64,000 bases of DNA, from the NCBI GenBank assembly GCA_009841405.1, contig VXLV01000025.1, positions 1 through 64,000 on the forward strand. Reading direction: 5' to 3'. Under the pieces are notes generated by a model that saw only the letters and a list, made by a program, of their open reading frames with translations, searched no databases and had not been told where the DNA came from. Both the position numbers and the translations under genes were made by a program. This DNA is from Chloroflexota bacterium (GTDB lineage Bacteria; Chloroflexota; Anaerolineae; Aggregatilineales; Phototrophicaceae). Shown piece after piece: positions 37,326-47,358 of this stretch. Numbering within the stretch: position 1 is the first letter of the stretch; every line of letters starts with the position of its first letter.

Positions 37326-38012
37326 ATGACTATCGACATGGCGGCGAATTCTACCCAGCTCGGCGGACTTGGGCGCGCGGCGGTCAAAGCGGCGGATTGG
37401 CTGGTTGATTTGGTTTTTCCGCCGATGTGCGCCAATTGCGGTCGGGTCGACGCCCGCTTTTGCGCCGCCTGCCGCGATGAGTTGGCCGGCTGCCCAGCGG
37501 ACATCAGACACTATTCAGTAGGCGGCCTCGACGGCGTTTGCGCCACCGGCAAGCAGATAGGCGTGCTTGGCGAGGCCGTCAAAGCCTTCAAGTATGAGAG
37601 CGTCACCGACTTGCGCGATCCGCTGGCGGAGCGACTGCGCATAGCGATTCGCGCGCAAGCCTGGGCGCTGGACGCCGTTGTGCCGGTTCCACTCCATGCT
37701 GACCGGCTGCTGGAAAGAGGGTATAATCAGTCCGCGCTCTTGGGCGCGCGGCTGGCGCAGACGCTTGGCGTTCGCGATGCGCCTGGACTGCTGAGGCGGA
37801 TTCGCAGCACCGGCCAGCAAGCGCGCCTTTCGGGCAGCGAACGGCAGAGAAATGTCGCCGGCGCATTTGCGGCGGACCCGTCGGTACGTGACTTATCGGT
37901 GCTTCTGATTGATGATGTAGTTACTACAGGCGCGACTTTGGGCGAGTGCGCGGCGGCGCTGCGAGCGTGGAATGCGGCGGCCGTTTATGCCATCGCCGTC
38001 AGTCACGCTTGA
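37326..38012 (+). CDS. comF: ComF-family phosphoribosyltransferase-like protein
   Basis: A 228-residue ComF protein. An N-terminal zinc finger (CANCG and CAAC) is followed by a PRTase fold with VVPVPLHADRLLERGYNQS and the PRPP loop VLLIDDVVTTGATLGE. ComF is needed for DNA uptake in competent bacteria, but many non-competent species keep it. ATG 37326 is used; ATG 37338 is possible. hpf follows after 30 nt, the same pair order seen in many Gram-positive genomes. Confidence 0.9.
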   Translation: MTIDMAANSTQLGGLGRAAVKAADWLVDLVFPPMCANCGRVDARFCAACRDELAGCPADIRHYSVGGLDGVCATGKQIGVLGEAVKAFKYESVTDLRDPLAERLRIAIRAQAWALDAVVPVPLHADRLLERGYNQSALLGARLAQTLGVRDAPGLLRRIRSTGQQARLSGSERQRNVAGAFAADPSVRDLSVLLIDDVVTTGATLGECAAALRAWNAAAVYAIAVSHA

Positions 38013-38042
38013 TTATCTTTTGACTTCGCCAGGAGGGTTATC

Positions 38043-38642
38043 ATGGACATTTCCATTCATGGAGACGGCATCAAGATCTCCGACGGGCTCGATCAATATA
38101 CGCGCGCCCGCGTGGACAAGCTTGATCGCTATTTGCCCAATATCGCGCATGTCGGCGTCGAGCTGGCCATCATTCGCACGCACCGCGGCGCAGATATCGC
38201 AATCGCCCAAATCACGGTTCAGCACGCGCGCGGCGCGATTTTGCGCGCTGAAGAAAAGCTGGATATCGAAAACCGCGACACGATTCGTTATGCCATCAAC
38301 AAGGCGGTGGACAAGCTGCATCGGCAGATCGACCGTTTCAAGAGCAAGCGTAAATCAAAAGCCCAAAAGGTCCGTGACAAATACCGGGCGACCCTCGCCG
38401 AGCTTGACGCTGCCGAGGATGTCCCTGAATATGCGATGACGACCGCCGACGAGGCGGCGGCGGCGACGGAAATTCTGCGGCGCAAACTGGTCGAACTGAT
38501 CCCGATGAACGAAGCGGAAGCGATTGAGCAGCTTGAATTGCTGGACCACAATTTCTACATGTTCATGAACGCCGATTCCACCCAGGTCAATGTGCTCTAT
38601 CGGCGGGATAACGGCGGCTACGGCATCCTGGCGCCGCAGTAA
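38043..38642 (+). CDS. hpf: Ribosome hibernation promoting factor, long form
   Basis: A 199-residue protein with the YfiA/HPF fold at the N-terminus (MDISIHGDGIKISDGLDQYT) and a separate C-terminal dimerisation domain (about 140-199, ending VNVLYRRDNGGYGIL), joined by a charged linker. Long HPF pairs two 70S ribosomes into 100S dimers in slow growth. AGGAGGG ends 5 nt before the ATG, the strongest ribosome-binding site I saw in the window, implying high expression. Confidence 0.93.
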   Translation: MDISIHGDGIKISDGLDQYTRARVDKLDRYLPNIAHVGVELAIIRTHRGADIAIAQITVQHARGAILRAEEKLDIENRDTIRYAINKAVDKLHRQIDRFKSKRKSKAQKVRDKYRATLAELDAAEDVPEYAMTTADEAAAATEILRRKLVELIPMNEAEAIEQLELLDHNFYMFMNADSTQVNVLYRRDNGGYGILAPQ

Positions 38643-38661
38643 TACGCGCGGCTTGCCGGCC

Positions 38662-39417
38662 TCAGCGATTTTGCCAGAGCGCGGCCAGGAATTGGTACTT
38701 GCGGTTTTCGTAACGCGCCATCATCAATGACAAGCGCAAGCCGTGCCAGCCATCGCGGTAACCGCCGAGCGTGACAAAGCGCCAATAGAACTGCCGCAGG
38801 GGCTGCAGAATAAAGGTGTGATGACCCGGCACGACGCCTTGGTCGTACAGGCTCTGGGCGTCAAGCCGAGCGTATTGCTCCTGCTTGCGCAGGAACTGTT
38901 CGACATCGACATAATTGTAGTGAACGATGGGGTTGCGCAGGGTGCCTTCCTGGCCGTAGAGCTTGACGACTTCGTGCACGGGCCGCCGCCGATCGTAGGT
39001 GGCTTGGCCGACGCGCAGCAGCCGCGTCTGGTAATCGGGGTACCAGCCCGCGCCCTTGGTCAAAACGCCGAAGATATAGTTGTGGCGCGGGGCGCGCCAG
39101 CCGGCGAAATCGGGATAGGCGATCTTCTCGCGAATCTCTTCCGCAAGCGCGTCTGATATGCGCTCGTCGGCGTCGACAAAAAGCGCCCAGTCCGTCATCT
39201 CGTCCACGGCGTCCAGGGCGGCGTTGCGCTGCTCGGCATAATTCTCGAATTCGTGCTGGAAGATATCCGCCCCGCAACGCTGGGCGATGGACACGGTGTC
39301 GTCGCTGCTGTAGGAATCGAACACGATGATGCGATCGGCGAAGCGCAGCGTCCTGATGCAGTCGGCGATCTGAGCCGACTCGTTATGCGTCAGCACGATG
39401 GCGGTCAAATGCGTCAT
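38662..39417 (-). CDS. Glycosyltransferase family 2 protein
   Basis: A 251-residue GT-A enzyme of the WaaE/LgtF-like branch. TAIVLTHNESAQIADCI is the nucleotide-sugar strand, IVFDSYSSDDTV the turn, WALFVDADERIS the DxD metal motif, and PVHEVVKLYG the acceptor-side motif. Product unknown. It is coupled by a 4-nt overlap to the next GT2 gene, so the two probably build one surface glycan. Confidence 0.88.
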   Translation of the reverse strand: MTHLTAIVLTHNESAQIADCIRTLRFADRIIVFDSYSSDDTVSIAQRCGADIFQHEFENYAEQRNAALDAVDEMTDWALFVDADERISDALAEEIREKIAYPDFAGWRAPRHNYIFGVLTKGAGWYPDYQTRLLRVGQATYDRRRPVHEVVKLYGQEGTLRNPIVHYNYVDVEQFLRKQEQYARLDAQSLYDQGVVPGHHTFILQPLRQFYWRFVTLGGYRDGWHGLRLSLMMARYENRKYQFLAALWQNR

Positions 39418-40346
39418 AATCTGGCCATCTCGATTACCGCGCGATAAGCCCGTTTCATTTCGGTGTCCGCCTTGTCCAAGGCACGCAATTTGCGTCTCAT
39501 GCCCGCGATCACCAAGCGCCGCGCGGCCGCTCTTTTCCAGCGCGGATAATAGGTATCGTACAATAATAACCTACTTTTCCATAAATCGATCAGGCTGCGT
39601 GGGCGCGCCTGCGACGTGCTGCCGCCGCCCAGATGCGTGACGCGCGCCAGCGGCACACATAGGACGCGCCAGCCAGCGCGCCGAATGCGCCAGGCCCAAT
39701 CGATCTCTTCACAGTACAAGAAGAAGTCGGTGTTGAAGCCGTGCGTCTGCTGGATAACCTCGCGCCTTAGCATCATGGTCGCGCCCAGAGTGAAGTCCAC
39801 TTCAAAGGGCTGCGCAAGGTCATACTGTGCGCGCGAATAGCGTCCATTGAAAGCGCCTTCCGCCATGCGACCCGGCGTCGGGAAAAACTCGCTCCAGATT
39901 TGCCGCAACCCGGGAAAACGAAAAGCGCTATGCTGGAAGCTGCCGTCGCCGAAGGTCAACCGCGCGCCCGCCAGGCCAACATCGGCGCGCGCCATCAGCG
40001 CGTCGAAGAGCGAACGGCAGGCGCCCGGCTGCGTGACCGTATCTGGATTCAACAGATACACTGCCGCCGGCAACGCCGCCGCCTCATCTTCTCCGTCGAA
40101 GCCAATCGCCCGCAGCGCCAGATTGTTGCCGGCGCCGAAGCCGATATTGCGCTCGCAGGCGATGAGCTTCACGGAGGCGAAGCGCTCGCGCACGATCGCG
40201 ACAGTCGCGTCCGCGGAGGCGGAATCGACCAGCCAGACCTCGTTGTGGAGGCCGCTGCATTGCAAGTCGTCAAGCAAACTTTCAAGCGCCTCGGCGATGA
40301 CATCGGCATTGTTCCAGGTGACGACCACCACCGCCAGGTCGATCAT
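39414..40346 (-). CDS. Glycosyltransferase family 2, rhamnosyltransferase-like
   Basis: A 310-residue GT2 enzyme. IDLAVVVVTWNNADVIAEAL, VDSASADATVAIV, YLLNPDTVTQPG and DFFLYCEEIDWAWRIRRAGW are the WbbL/rhamnosyltransferase-like motifs. ATG 40346 starts just before the fold; ATG 40367, overlapping the previous stop by 8 nt, or ATG 40394 would lengthen the N-terminus by 7 or 16 residues. Membership in an operon with the other GT2 and the secreted SPNxDG protein suggests a role in surface-polymer synthesis. Confidence 0.87.
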   Translation of the reverse strand: MIDLAVVVVTWNNADVIAEALESLLDDLQCSGLHNEVWLVDSASADATVAIVRERFASVKLIACERNIGFGAGNNLALRAIGFDGEDEAAALPAAVYLLNPDTVTQPGACRSLFDALMARADVGLAGARLTFGDGSFQHSAFRFPGLRQIWSEFFPTPGRMAEGAFNGRYSRAQYDLAQPFEVDFTLGATMMLRREVIQQTHGFNTDFFLYCEEIDWAWRIRRAGWRVLCVPLARVTHLGGGSTSQARPRSLIDLWKSRLLLYDTYYPRWKRAAARRLVIAGMRRKLRALDKADTEMKRAYRAVIEMARL

Positions 40347-40359
40347 TGGCGGCGCGCCC

Positions 40360-41811
40360 TCAGCCATTGCCGGCATCGCCGGCGGGGTCGACAATCATAA
40401 TCGACCTCAGGCCGACGTGGTTGTTGCGCAAACTGATGGCGACATCTTCGTGGATCAGACCGGCCCAGCAATTCTGCGGGTTGCGCGCTTTGGCCTCGGT
40501 GAACTGAATCGCGCCCCAGACCTGCGCGCGCGTTTGCGGCGGCAGGTAAAAGTACGTGTTGCCGCTGGCTGCGTCCTCAACCGTGACCAGGTCGTTTGCC
40601 GCCGCGATGGCCCAGCGATAGGGGAAGCTGCCCATGGATGTTTCGCACTGGATGCCGACGCGCCAGGCGCCCGACTCATCGAACATGCCCATGCTGCCGG
40701 CGAGTTGATCTTGTCGGTATACGGTGCCGGGCGGCGGGCCGCTGGTGCGGATGGGCACATCGCCGTAATTGTCGACTGTCAAGCGAAAGACCAGCATCTG
40801 GCCGAGGGGCACGGTAATCTGCTGCGAATCGGCCAGCGCCGCCGTGTCATCCGGCAGCGGCAGCAACTCGCCCGGTCCGGCGTCAGTCGAAAGATAGCGC
40901 TCGGCAAAGGGCTGCACGTCAAAAGCGACATCGACGCCGACCGCTTGCGGCTTGATTTCGGCGTAGGGCTTGCCGCCGATCTCAATGGTCAGCTCGCCCT
41001 CCATCCGCATCCGTTGGCCAACTCTGTCCTGCGCCAGCGCAATCACGAGATAGACGCCATCGGGCGGCGGGTCAACGCCCAGGTCGATGCCACCCTCGTA
41101 ATCGAAGCGGTGCCGGCCCGCCTCGCCATATTGCCGCTCTTCGACCCGCGCTGAAATGGGGATACGCGCGCCGTCAGGACCTTCCAGGAAGACATCCAGC
41201 CGCTCGACATCTTTCTCCAGGTAGACGTTGATGCTGACGCGGTCGGCCACGCCGTCCTGGTTGGGCGAAAACACGTCCGGCGCGATGCGGAATTCCGACA
41301 TGATCGGCAGCGGCGTATCACCCGCTTCCACCAGCAATTCGCCGCTTGCGGTCGCCATTTCGCCCGCTTCGTTACTGGCTTCGAGCCGCCACGCATACCG
41401 CCCGTTCGGAATCAGACGTCGCTCAATCTCGCCGTGGACTGTTTCATTTTCGTGGGTGAAGCCGTCGACTACGCCGCTGAATAGCACCGTGTACTCGTCA
41501 TCCGCGCGCGGCTGATCGCGGCGAAAGTAGAATGTCCGGCCGGCCTCGCCGGTCAGCGACAAACTGACGACCGCCGGCCGCGAGAGCGAGTAGCTGAAGA
41601 CTGCGACATCGTCTTCGCCATCGGCGTTGGGGCTGATCGCCGCGCGGTCGAATTCCGCCGCGAGAATCAGAGGCAGGGGCGGCCGCAAGATCAGTCCGCC
41701 GGCGATTAGTACCAGCAAGACGCCAAGGGCGGCGGCGCCCAGTGTTAGAGCGACAGGAACACGCACGGAGAATCTTCTCCTTCGGTCCATACAGACGCGC
41801 GACTCTACCAT
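40360..41811 (-). CDS. Membrane-anchored secreted protein with FlgD-like Ig domains
   Basis: A 483-residue protein with a cytoplasmic basic start, a single transmembrane helix (about 16-42) and an extracellular part. Two domains open with the same motif, AISPNADGEDDVAVFSY and VFSPNQDGVADRVSINVY, as in FlgD-type Ig-like and gliding-associated modules, which here are repeated outside any flagellar context. A third beta-rich domain (about 300-480) contains a DNYGDVPI stretch. Function unknown; possible surface scaffold. It precedes two GT2 genes on the same strand. ATG 41790 is an alternative start. Confidence 0.7.
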   Translation of the reverse strand: MVESRVCMDRRRRFSVRVPVALTLGAAALGVLLVLIAGGLILRPPLPLILAAEFDRAAISPNADGEDDVAVFSYSLSRPAVVSLSLTGEAGRTFYFRRDQPRADDEYTVLFSGVVDGFTHENETVHGEIERRLIPNGRYAWRLEASNEAGEMATASGELLVEAGDTPLPIMSEFRIAPDVFSPNQDGVADRVSINVYLEKDVERLDVFLEGPDGARIPISARVEERQYGEAGRHRFDYEGGIDLGVDPPPDGVYLVIALAQDRVGQRMRMEGELTIEIGGKPYAEIKPQAVGVDVAFDVQPFAERYLSTDAGPGELLPLPDDTAALADSQQITVPLGQMLVFRLTVDNYGDVPIRTSGPPPGTVYRQDQLAGSMGMFDESGAWRVGIQCETSMGSFPYRWAIAAANDLVTVEDAASGNTYFYLPPQTRAQVWGAIQFTEAKARNPQNCWAGLIHEDVAISLRNNHVGLRSIMIVDPAGDAGNG

Positions 41812-41855
41812 CGCTATTCTACACTAACAATGGAGGTCAGGCGCGGCGGGCGGTC

Positions 41856-41885
41856 TTTACAGCTCCGCATTGACTAGGCTACACT
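41856..41885 (+). promoter_or_regulatory. Candidate promoter of lon
   Basis: TTTACA (41856-41861) and TACACT (41880-41885) are 18 nt apart, matching five and four of six positions, with a leader of about 35 nt before ATG 41926. No CIRCE-type heat-shock operator was recognised nearby. Confidence 0.5.
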
Positions 41886-41925
41886 TTGAACTCAGGGCCA
41901 TGGTGGAATCGGGCGGCGAGCATTG

Positions 41926-44367
41926 ATGACCGACATAACGAAACGGCTCACCAGAATCCAGAACGCCGAGTTGAAGGACGACGGCGCTTTTGAGCTCCCT
42001 CTGCTGATCCTCGACGATCGCGTTCTTTTCCCGCAAGTATTGAGCTTGATTCCATTGACGGATGATGCGCAGGTGAAGGCGGCGGCTTATGCAGACCAGC
42101 GCGAGCAGACCCTGATCGCCTGCAAGCTGCGGCCGGAACACAATGGCAGCGACTTGATCGACAAGATCCATCTGGTGGGCACGGAGATCGCGCCGGGAAA
42201 ATACGCTGAATTGGCTAGCGACTCCAGGCAGCTGCTGGTTCAAGGCCGGCGGCGGGTACAGATTTTGGGCGTCAGCCATCAGGAGCCCTACCCCACCGCC
42301 ACGGCGCGCCCGCTGGCTGACGAATCGATTGACCCCAAAACGCTGGAGTCACTGGCGACCGCGTTGATCGAGCTCTTCAAGCACAGCAGCCAATACAACG
42401 AAGCGATGCCGGAAAGCGTCATCAAGCACATATTGTCGCTGGACGATCCGGGCCTGCTCTGCGATTCGCTCTCGGCGATCCTGCCGCTGGCGCCGGAGGA
42501 CATGCAGCAACTGCTCGAGCTGGACAATGTGGAGAAACGCCTGGAATTGCTGGCCATTCTGCTGACCAGCGAGTTGCAAGACAACGAACTTCACGACGAA
42601 GTGCATACGCGGCTGCAAGACGAGATCGCCGCCAACCAGCGCGAAATGTACCTGCGCGAGCAAGTCCGCGTCATCCAGCAAGAATTGGGCGACGGTGATG
42701 TTTTCCAGCAAGAGATCCACGAGCTCAAGGAGCGCATTCGCCACGCCGGCTTGCCGGGCGAAGTCCACGAAAAGGCGATGAAGGAGATTTCCCGCCTGGG
42801 CGTCATCCCGCCGATGTCGCCGGAATCCGGCGTCATCCACACGTATCTCGACCGGCTGCTGGGCCTGCCCTGGAATGCGCTGAGCCAGGAGAACCTGGAC
42901 TTGCAACACGCGGAAGAAATCCTGGAACGAGCGCACTATGGACTCAAGAAGGTCAAGGCGCGCATCATTGAACATATTGCCGTGCGCAAATTGGCGGGCG
43001 ACAAAATGAAAAGCCCAATCCTCTGCTTTGTCGGCCCGCCGGGCGTTGGCAAGACCTCGCTGGGCAAGAGCATCGCCGAAGCGCTGGGCTGCAAGTTCCT
43101 GCGGATCAGCCTGGGCGGAGTGCGCGACGAGGCGGAGATCCGAGGTCACCGCCGGACCTACATTGGTTCCATGCCCGGGCGCGTCTTGCAACAGATGGAG
43201 CGCTCGGAGACGGTCAACCCGGTTTTCATGCTCGATGAGATCGACAAGATGAGCGCCGATTTTCGCGGCGACCCGGCCTCGGCCATGTTGGAAGTGCTGG
43301 ACCCGGAGCAGAATCGCAACTTCGTCGATCACTACCTCGAAGTCCCCTACGACCTGTCGCGCGTGACCTTTATCACGACGGCCAATGACCTGTATTCGAT
43401 TCCGGAAGCGCTGGAAGATCGCCTGGAGGTCATCGAGTTCAAGGGCTATTCCGAAGAAGAGAAAATCCAGATCGCGCGGCGCTTCCTCATTCCCAAGCAG
43501 ATCGAAGCAAACGGCATCGCCGCGACCGGCGTCCGTTTCACCAAGGCAGCGCTGCAGCATATCATTCGGCATAACACATACGAAAGCGGCGTCCGCAACC
43601 TCGAGCGCGAGATCGCCAGGATCTGCCGCAAATTAGCGCGCCGTGCCGCGTCCGAGCGCAAGCTTCCGCGGCGCATTTCAGCCGATATCGCCGAACGGTT
43701 CCTGGGCCCGCCGCAGGTGCTGGCGTCCAAGGTCAACCGCCAGGACGCCGTCGGCATTGTCAGCGGCCTGGTCTGGACACCAAATGGCGGCGAAATCCAG
43801 ACGGTCGAAGTCACGCTGGCGCCGGGCAAAGGCAACTTGATGCTGACCGGGCAACTGGGCGATGTCTTGCAGGAGTCGGCGCATATCGCGCTTAGCTACC
43901 TGCGTGGGCGCGCGCATGAGTTCGATCTGCCCGCCGACGACTTTGAGAACTTCGATATCCATATCCACATGCCGGAAGGCGCGGTGCCCAAAGATGGTCC
44001 CTCCGCCGGCATCACCCTGGCGACGGCGCTAATCTCCGCCTTCACCGAAGGGCCGGCTTGCGCGGAGTTCGCCATGACGGGCGAAATCACGCTGCGCGGT
44101 CATGTGCTGCCCGTCGGCGGCGTCGTGGAAAAAGTGCTGGCGGCGCGCCGTCGGAATATCGCTCGGATAATCTTGCCGAGCGACAACCGCAAAGACACGC
44201 GCGACATTCCGCGCGCGGTGCTTCGCGACGTTTCGATCGCGTACGTCTCGGATGTGCAAAGCGCGCTGGATCTGGTTTTGGGGGCGCCGCCTGCCAAGCG
44301 TCAGCGTGATGCTGAAGCGGAGCCGCGGCCGGGCGCCGGCCAGGAGCATGCGAGCGCGCCGGACTAA
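41926..44367 (+). CDS. lon: ATP-dependent protease Lon
   Basis: An 813-residue LonA with N-terminal substrate domain (about 20-215), coiled middle, AAA+ module with Walker [20 protein letters not shown] and Walker [11 protein letters not shown], and C-terminal protease domain. The Ser-Lys dyad is in [15 protein letters not shown] and [16 protein letters not shown] Lys/Arg/Pro-rich tail of about 25 residues follows. It degrades damaged and regulatory proteins in the cytoplasm. TTG 41923 directly before the ATG is an unlikely alternative start. Confidence 0.97.
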   Translation: MTDITKRLTRIQNAELKDDGAFELPLLILDDRVLFPQVLSLIPLTDDAQVKAAAYADQREQTLIACKLRPEHNGSDLIDKIHLVGTEIAPGKYAELASDSRQLLVQGRRRVQILGVSHQEPYPTATARPLADESIDPKTLESLATALIELFKHSSQYNEAMPESVIKHILSLDDPGLLCDSLSAILPLAPEDMQQLLELDNVEKRLELLAILLTSELQDNELHDEVHTRLQDEIAANQREMYLREQVRVIQQELGDGDVFQQEIHELKERIRHAGLPGEVHEKAMKEISRLGVIPPMSPESGVIHTYLDRLLGLPWNALSQENLDLQHAEEILERAHYGLKKVKARIIEHIAVRKLAGDKMKSPILCFVGPPGVGKTSLGKSIAEALGCKFLRISLGGVRDEAEIRGHRRTYIGSMPGRVLQQMERSETVNPVFMLDEIDKMSADFRGDPASAMLEVLDPEQNRNFVDHYLEVPYDLSRVTFITTANDLYSIPEALEDRLEVIEFKGYSEEEKIQIARRFLIPKQIEANGIAATGVRFTKAALQHIIRHNTYESGVRNLEREIARICRKLARRAASERKLPRRISADIAERFLGPPQVLASKVNRQDAVGIVSGLVWTPNGGEIQTVEVTLAPGKGNLMLTGQLGDVLQESAHIALSYLRGRAHEFDLPADDFENFDIHIHMPEGAVPKDGPSAGITLATALISAFTEGPACAEFAMTGEITLRGHVLPVGGVVEKVLAARRRNIARIILPSDNRKDTRDIPRAVLRDVSIAYVSDVQSALDLVLGAPPAKRQRDAEAEPRPGAGQEHASAPD

Positions 44368-45978
44368 ATGCAGGGCGATCCTTTGAAACTCAGCCTATCC
44401 AGCCGGCACTACTGTTTGAGCCCGCCGCCTGCCGCCCACATCCTCGCCTGGCTCGGTTTGCTGCTGCTGCTCAGCGGCTGCAGCGCGCTCGGGCAACTGT
44501 CGCCCAGCGACACGCCCACTCCGACTAACACTGCCGCAGCAACGGCGACGGCCACCGCAACTGATACGGCGACGGCGACAGCGACCGCTACGCCGACAGC
44601 CAGCCCGACAATAACCAGCACCACGACGGCCACGCCCGCGCCGGCGCCGACGCTGACGCCGAGCATCACGCCGTATCCGCTTACGGGCTTCGTCTTCGAC
44701 AATTGGGATGTGGTCGATGTGCCGGCGGATATCAGAGACGGTATCCAGAGCCAGATGATCGCCTACATCAGCGCCAACCGGCAGGTCTCGATCGCCAATA
44801 TCGCCACCGCCCAGCCCGCCACCGGCGTACAGACCTTGTATTTCGCCTCCCCGACTCGTCGGCGCGGACGCATCCCCGTGCTGGAAGTCAACGCCGCTTC
44901 CAGGCTGGAAGTCTTTCCATCGCGACCCGGCAATTCCCTGGCCTACGTCAAGACAGACGGCGATATTCGCAGCAACGGACTCTACATTCTCGACTTCGCT
45001 ACCGGCTTCAGCGCGCGCGTATTGGCGGGCGACAACCCGCTGGTGCAGCGCGGCGCCTACATGCGGCCGTCGTGGTCGCCCGATGGCGCGCAGCTGGCGA
45101 TTGCGGCCGCTACAGGTTACGACATCGATATTTACCTTTATCCCACGGATGGTTCGGGTCGGAAGAATATCACCGAGCACGGCGCCTACGATTGGTGGCC
45201 GAGCTGGTCCCCGGACGGCCGACACATCGCCTTTGTATCCGATCGCGCCGACTGCCCCAGTTGGATCCCGGGCGAGCCCGGCTTCTGCGACGCTCTTTCG
45301 GTAGCGCCGCCGTCTGCGGGCCACGTTTATCTGTACAGCTTTGAAAGCGGGCGAATCAGCCGCGTCTCCGATGTCGCCGCGTCGGAAGCGCCCTACTGGA
45401 TTAACGCTTCCCTGCTCGCATTCGCCAGTGGCGACCCCTTTGACCTGTTGAACCCGCAGCGGCGCATTTGGCGGGCGGATATCATCAGCGGCGACGTACG
45501 GGAAATCCGGCTGCCGGATAGCCCGGCCGCAGCCAGTTACTTGTCCGAGAGTTGGTCGCCCGATGGCGGCGCCGTCTTGGCGCAGATCGCCGCGGGGGAC
45601 AATCGCCTGGCGCTGCTTAGCGCGGAAAGCGCGTTAATCGGCGCTGATGACTCGCTGGATTTTCCCCGCTTCAGTATGCGCGCCGCCTGGTCGCCGGATG
45701 GCGAGCGAATCGCGCTAGGCGGCACGGCCGGCCAGTGCCCATTCGGCGTTCGCGTCCGTGACCGTCGGTTGCGCAGCGTGGCCAATGCCGGGCCGCCGCC
45801 GACCATGTGCGACCCGCGCTACTCCGCCGACGGGCAATTCCTGGCTTTCACGGGCGTCAATCCGCGCGTGGACGGGCGCAATGACATCTATGTCGCCGGC
45901 GCAAACGGCTTCGGCGCGGTCAGCTTGACCAGCGACCTGCGTGGCCAGGTGCAACTTGTCGGCTGGGTTGGCGGCTGA
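44368..45978 (+). CDS. TolB-like beta-propeller lipoprotein with Thr/Ala linker
   Basis: A 536-residue exported protein beginning directly after the lon stop. LLLLLSGCSALG gives a lipobox. Residues about 48-105 are a Thr/Ala/Pro linker built from repeated TAT units, expected to be a disordered or glycosylated stalk. The rest contains at least four PD40-type blades (for example PSWSPDGAQLAIAA, PSWSPDGRHIAFVS, ESWSPDGGAVLAQ, AAWSPDGERIALGG). Ligand unknown. The link with lon is positional only. Confidence 0.82.
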   Translation: MQGDPLKLSLSSRHYCLSPPPAAHILAWLGLLLLLSGCSALGQLSPSDTPTPTNTAAATATATATDTATATATATPTASPTITSTTTATPAPAPTLTPSITPYPLTGFVFDNWDVVDVPADIRDGIQSQMIAYISANRQVSIANIATAQPATGVQTLYFASPTRRRGRIPVLEVNAASRLEVFPSRPGNSLAYVKTDGDIRSNGLYILDFATGFSARVLAGDNPLVQRGAYMRPSWSPDGAQLAIAAATGYDIDIYLYPTDGSGRKNITEHGAYDWWPSWSPDGRHIAFVSDRADCPSWIPGEPGFCDALSVAPPSAGHVYLYSFESGRISRVSDVAASEAPYWINASLLAFASGDPFDLLNPQRRIWRADIISGDVREIRLPDSPAAASYLSESWSPDGGAVLAQIAAGDNRLALLSAESALIGADDSLDFPRFSMRAAWSPDGERIALGGTAGQCPFGVRVRDRRLRSVANAGPPPTMCDPRYSADGQFLAFTGVNPRVDGRNDIYVAGANGFGAVSLTSDLRGQVQLVGWVGG

Positions 45979-46048
45979 CCATAGCCATCGGCAATGCCAG
46001 CGGCTATAGTGAAACGACTCATTTCCGGGCGACCCTGAGGGAATACAG

Positions 46049-46795
46049 ATGACGGATCTTGCGGGCAAAACGGCATTGGTCACTGGCGGCAGCCGCGGCA
46101 TCGGCCGGGCGATTTGCCTGGCGCTGGCGGCGCGGGGCGCGGCGGTATACGTGAATTATCGGCAAAGCGCGGAGGCCGCCGAGCGAGTCGTCGCTGAAAT
46201 CACCGGCGCCGGCGGCACAGCCACGGCCATTCATGCCGATGTTCAAAACGCTGACGAAGTAGCCGCGCTCTTCAAGCAGATCACGTCGGCGGCCGGTACG
46301 CTAGATATCCTGGTGAACAACGCCGGCGTGACCCGCGACAACGTCATCATGATGATGAAGCCGGACGACTTCGACCAGGTGCTGGCTACAAACCTGCGCA
46401 GTTGCTGGCTATGCTGCAAGTCGGCGGCGCGTATCATGATGCGCAAGCGCACGGGCGCCATCATCAATATCACCAGCGTGGTCGGCATCGCCGGCAACGG
46501 GGGACAAACCAACTACGCCGCCAGCAAAGCCGGCATCATCGGGCTGACGAAATCATTGGCCAAGGAACTGGCGGTCCGCGGCGTGCGCGTCAACGCGGTC
46601 GCGCCCGGCTTCGTCGAAACGGACATGACCGCCGACCTGTCCGACGAGCTCAAAGGCGCGGCGATCGGCGCCATTCCCCTGGGCCGGATGGGCGCGCCGG
46701 AAGATATCGCCAGGGCGGTGGCCTTCCTGGCCTCCGGCGACGCCTCCTATATCACCGGCCAAACACTGATTGTCGACGGCGGAATGGTCATGTAA
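46049..46795 (+). CDS. fabG: 3-oxoacyl-ACP reductase
   Basis: A 248-residue short-chain dehydrogenase. ALVTGGSRGIGRAICLAL is the NADPH loop, DILVNNAGVTRDN the NNAG motif, ITSVVGIAGNGGQTNYAASKAG holds the catalytic Ser-Tyr-Lys, and GRMGAPEDIARAVAFLAS and YITGQTLIVDGG end the protein, as in FabG. Other SDR functions cannot be ruled out, but the fit is close. TATAGT at 46005-46010 could be a -10; the same place has a small ATAGCC/GGCTAT inverted repeat. Confidence 0.9.
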   Translation: MTDLAGKTALVTGGSRGIGRAICLALAARGAAVYVNYRQSAEAAERVVAEITGAGGTATAIHADVQNADEVAALFKQITSAAGTLDILVNNAGVTRDNVIMMMKPDDFDQVLATNLRSCWLCCKSAARIMMRKRTGAIINITSVVGIAGNGGQTNYAASKAGIIGLTKSLAKELAVRGVRVNAVAPGFVETDMTADLSDELKGAAIGAIPLGRMGAPEDIARAVAFLASGDASYITGQTLIVDGGMVM

Positions 46796-46858
46796 GCGAG
46801 GAGACCGCGCTATGTAGATTCTCGCAGTAGTCGCATAGTCGCTACCAGGAGACGGCAA

Positions 46859-47206
46859 ATGAGTACGGTATTTTCCAAGATAATCGCCGGGGAGATCCCG
46901 GCGGATGTGGTTTACGAAGACGAGTTGGTGCTGGCCTTTCGCGATATCGCGCCCTCAGCGCCGACCCACATTCTCATCATTCCCAAGCGCGAAATCGCCA
47001 CCGCCAACGATGTCCGCGCCGAGGACGAAGCCGCGCTCGGCCGGCTCTTCATCGCGGCGGCGAAGATCGCAGCCGAGGAAGGCATCGCGGCGGACGGCTA
47101 CCGTCTGATCGTCAATTGCAACGCGCACGGCGGTCAAGAAGTTTTCCACCTGCACATGCATCTGGTCGGCGGGCGCTCGCTGGGCCCGATGCTGGCGCGC
47201 CAGTAG
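46859..47206 (+). CDS. HIT-family nucleotide-binding protein
   Basis: A 115-residue HIT protein of the HinT type, with [18 protein letters not shown] at the start, [11 protein letters not shown] and the catalytic [10 protein letters not shown] triad. These proteins hydrolyse purine phosphoramidates and AMP-amino-acid adducts. AGGAG-like site upstream. It converges on the HNH gene across about 150 nt of AT-richer sequence. Confidence 0.93.
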   Translation: MSTVFSKIIAGEIPADVVYEDELVLAFRDIAPSAPTHILIIPKREIATANDVRAEDEAALGRLFIAAAKIAAEEGIAADGYRLIVNCNAHGGQEVFHLHMHLVGGRSLGPMLARQ

Positions 47207-47358
47207 CTGGCGATTGAGAGAAGAATCCGCCTGAATATGACCCGTCTCTGCCTACTAGTAATCTCACGCATACAACACAGAGTACAAGGTAAACTCCGGC
47301 TCCGTTGTCCGCTATTGGCCTGCCCATTCAGTCATGAAACCATTTACACTTGCCAAGC

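Noticed and set aside
42349..43572. Minus-strand open frame of 407 codons opposite lon
   Set aside because: Antisense to Lon with no domain; same cause.
45981..46010. ATAGCC/GGCTAT inverted repeat before fabG as an operator or terminator
   Set aside because: Only six pairs, no T tract, and no known regulator site matched.
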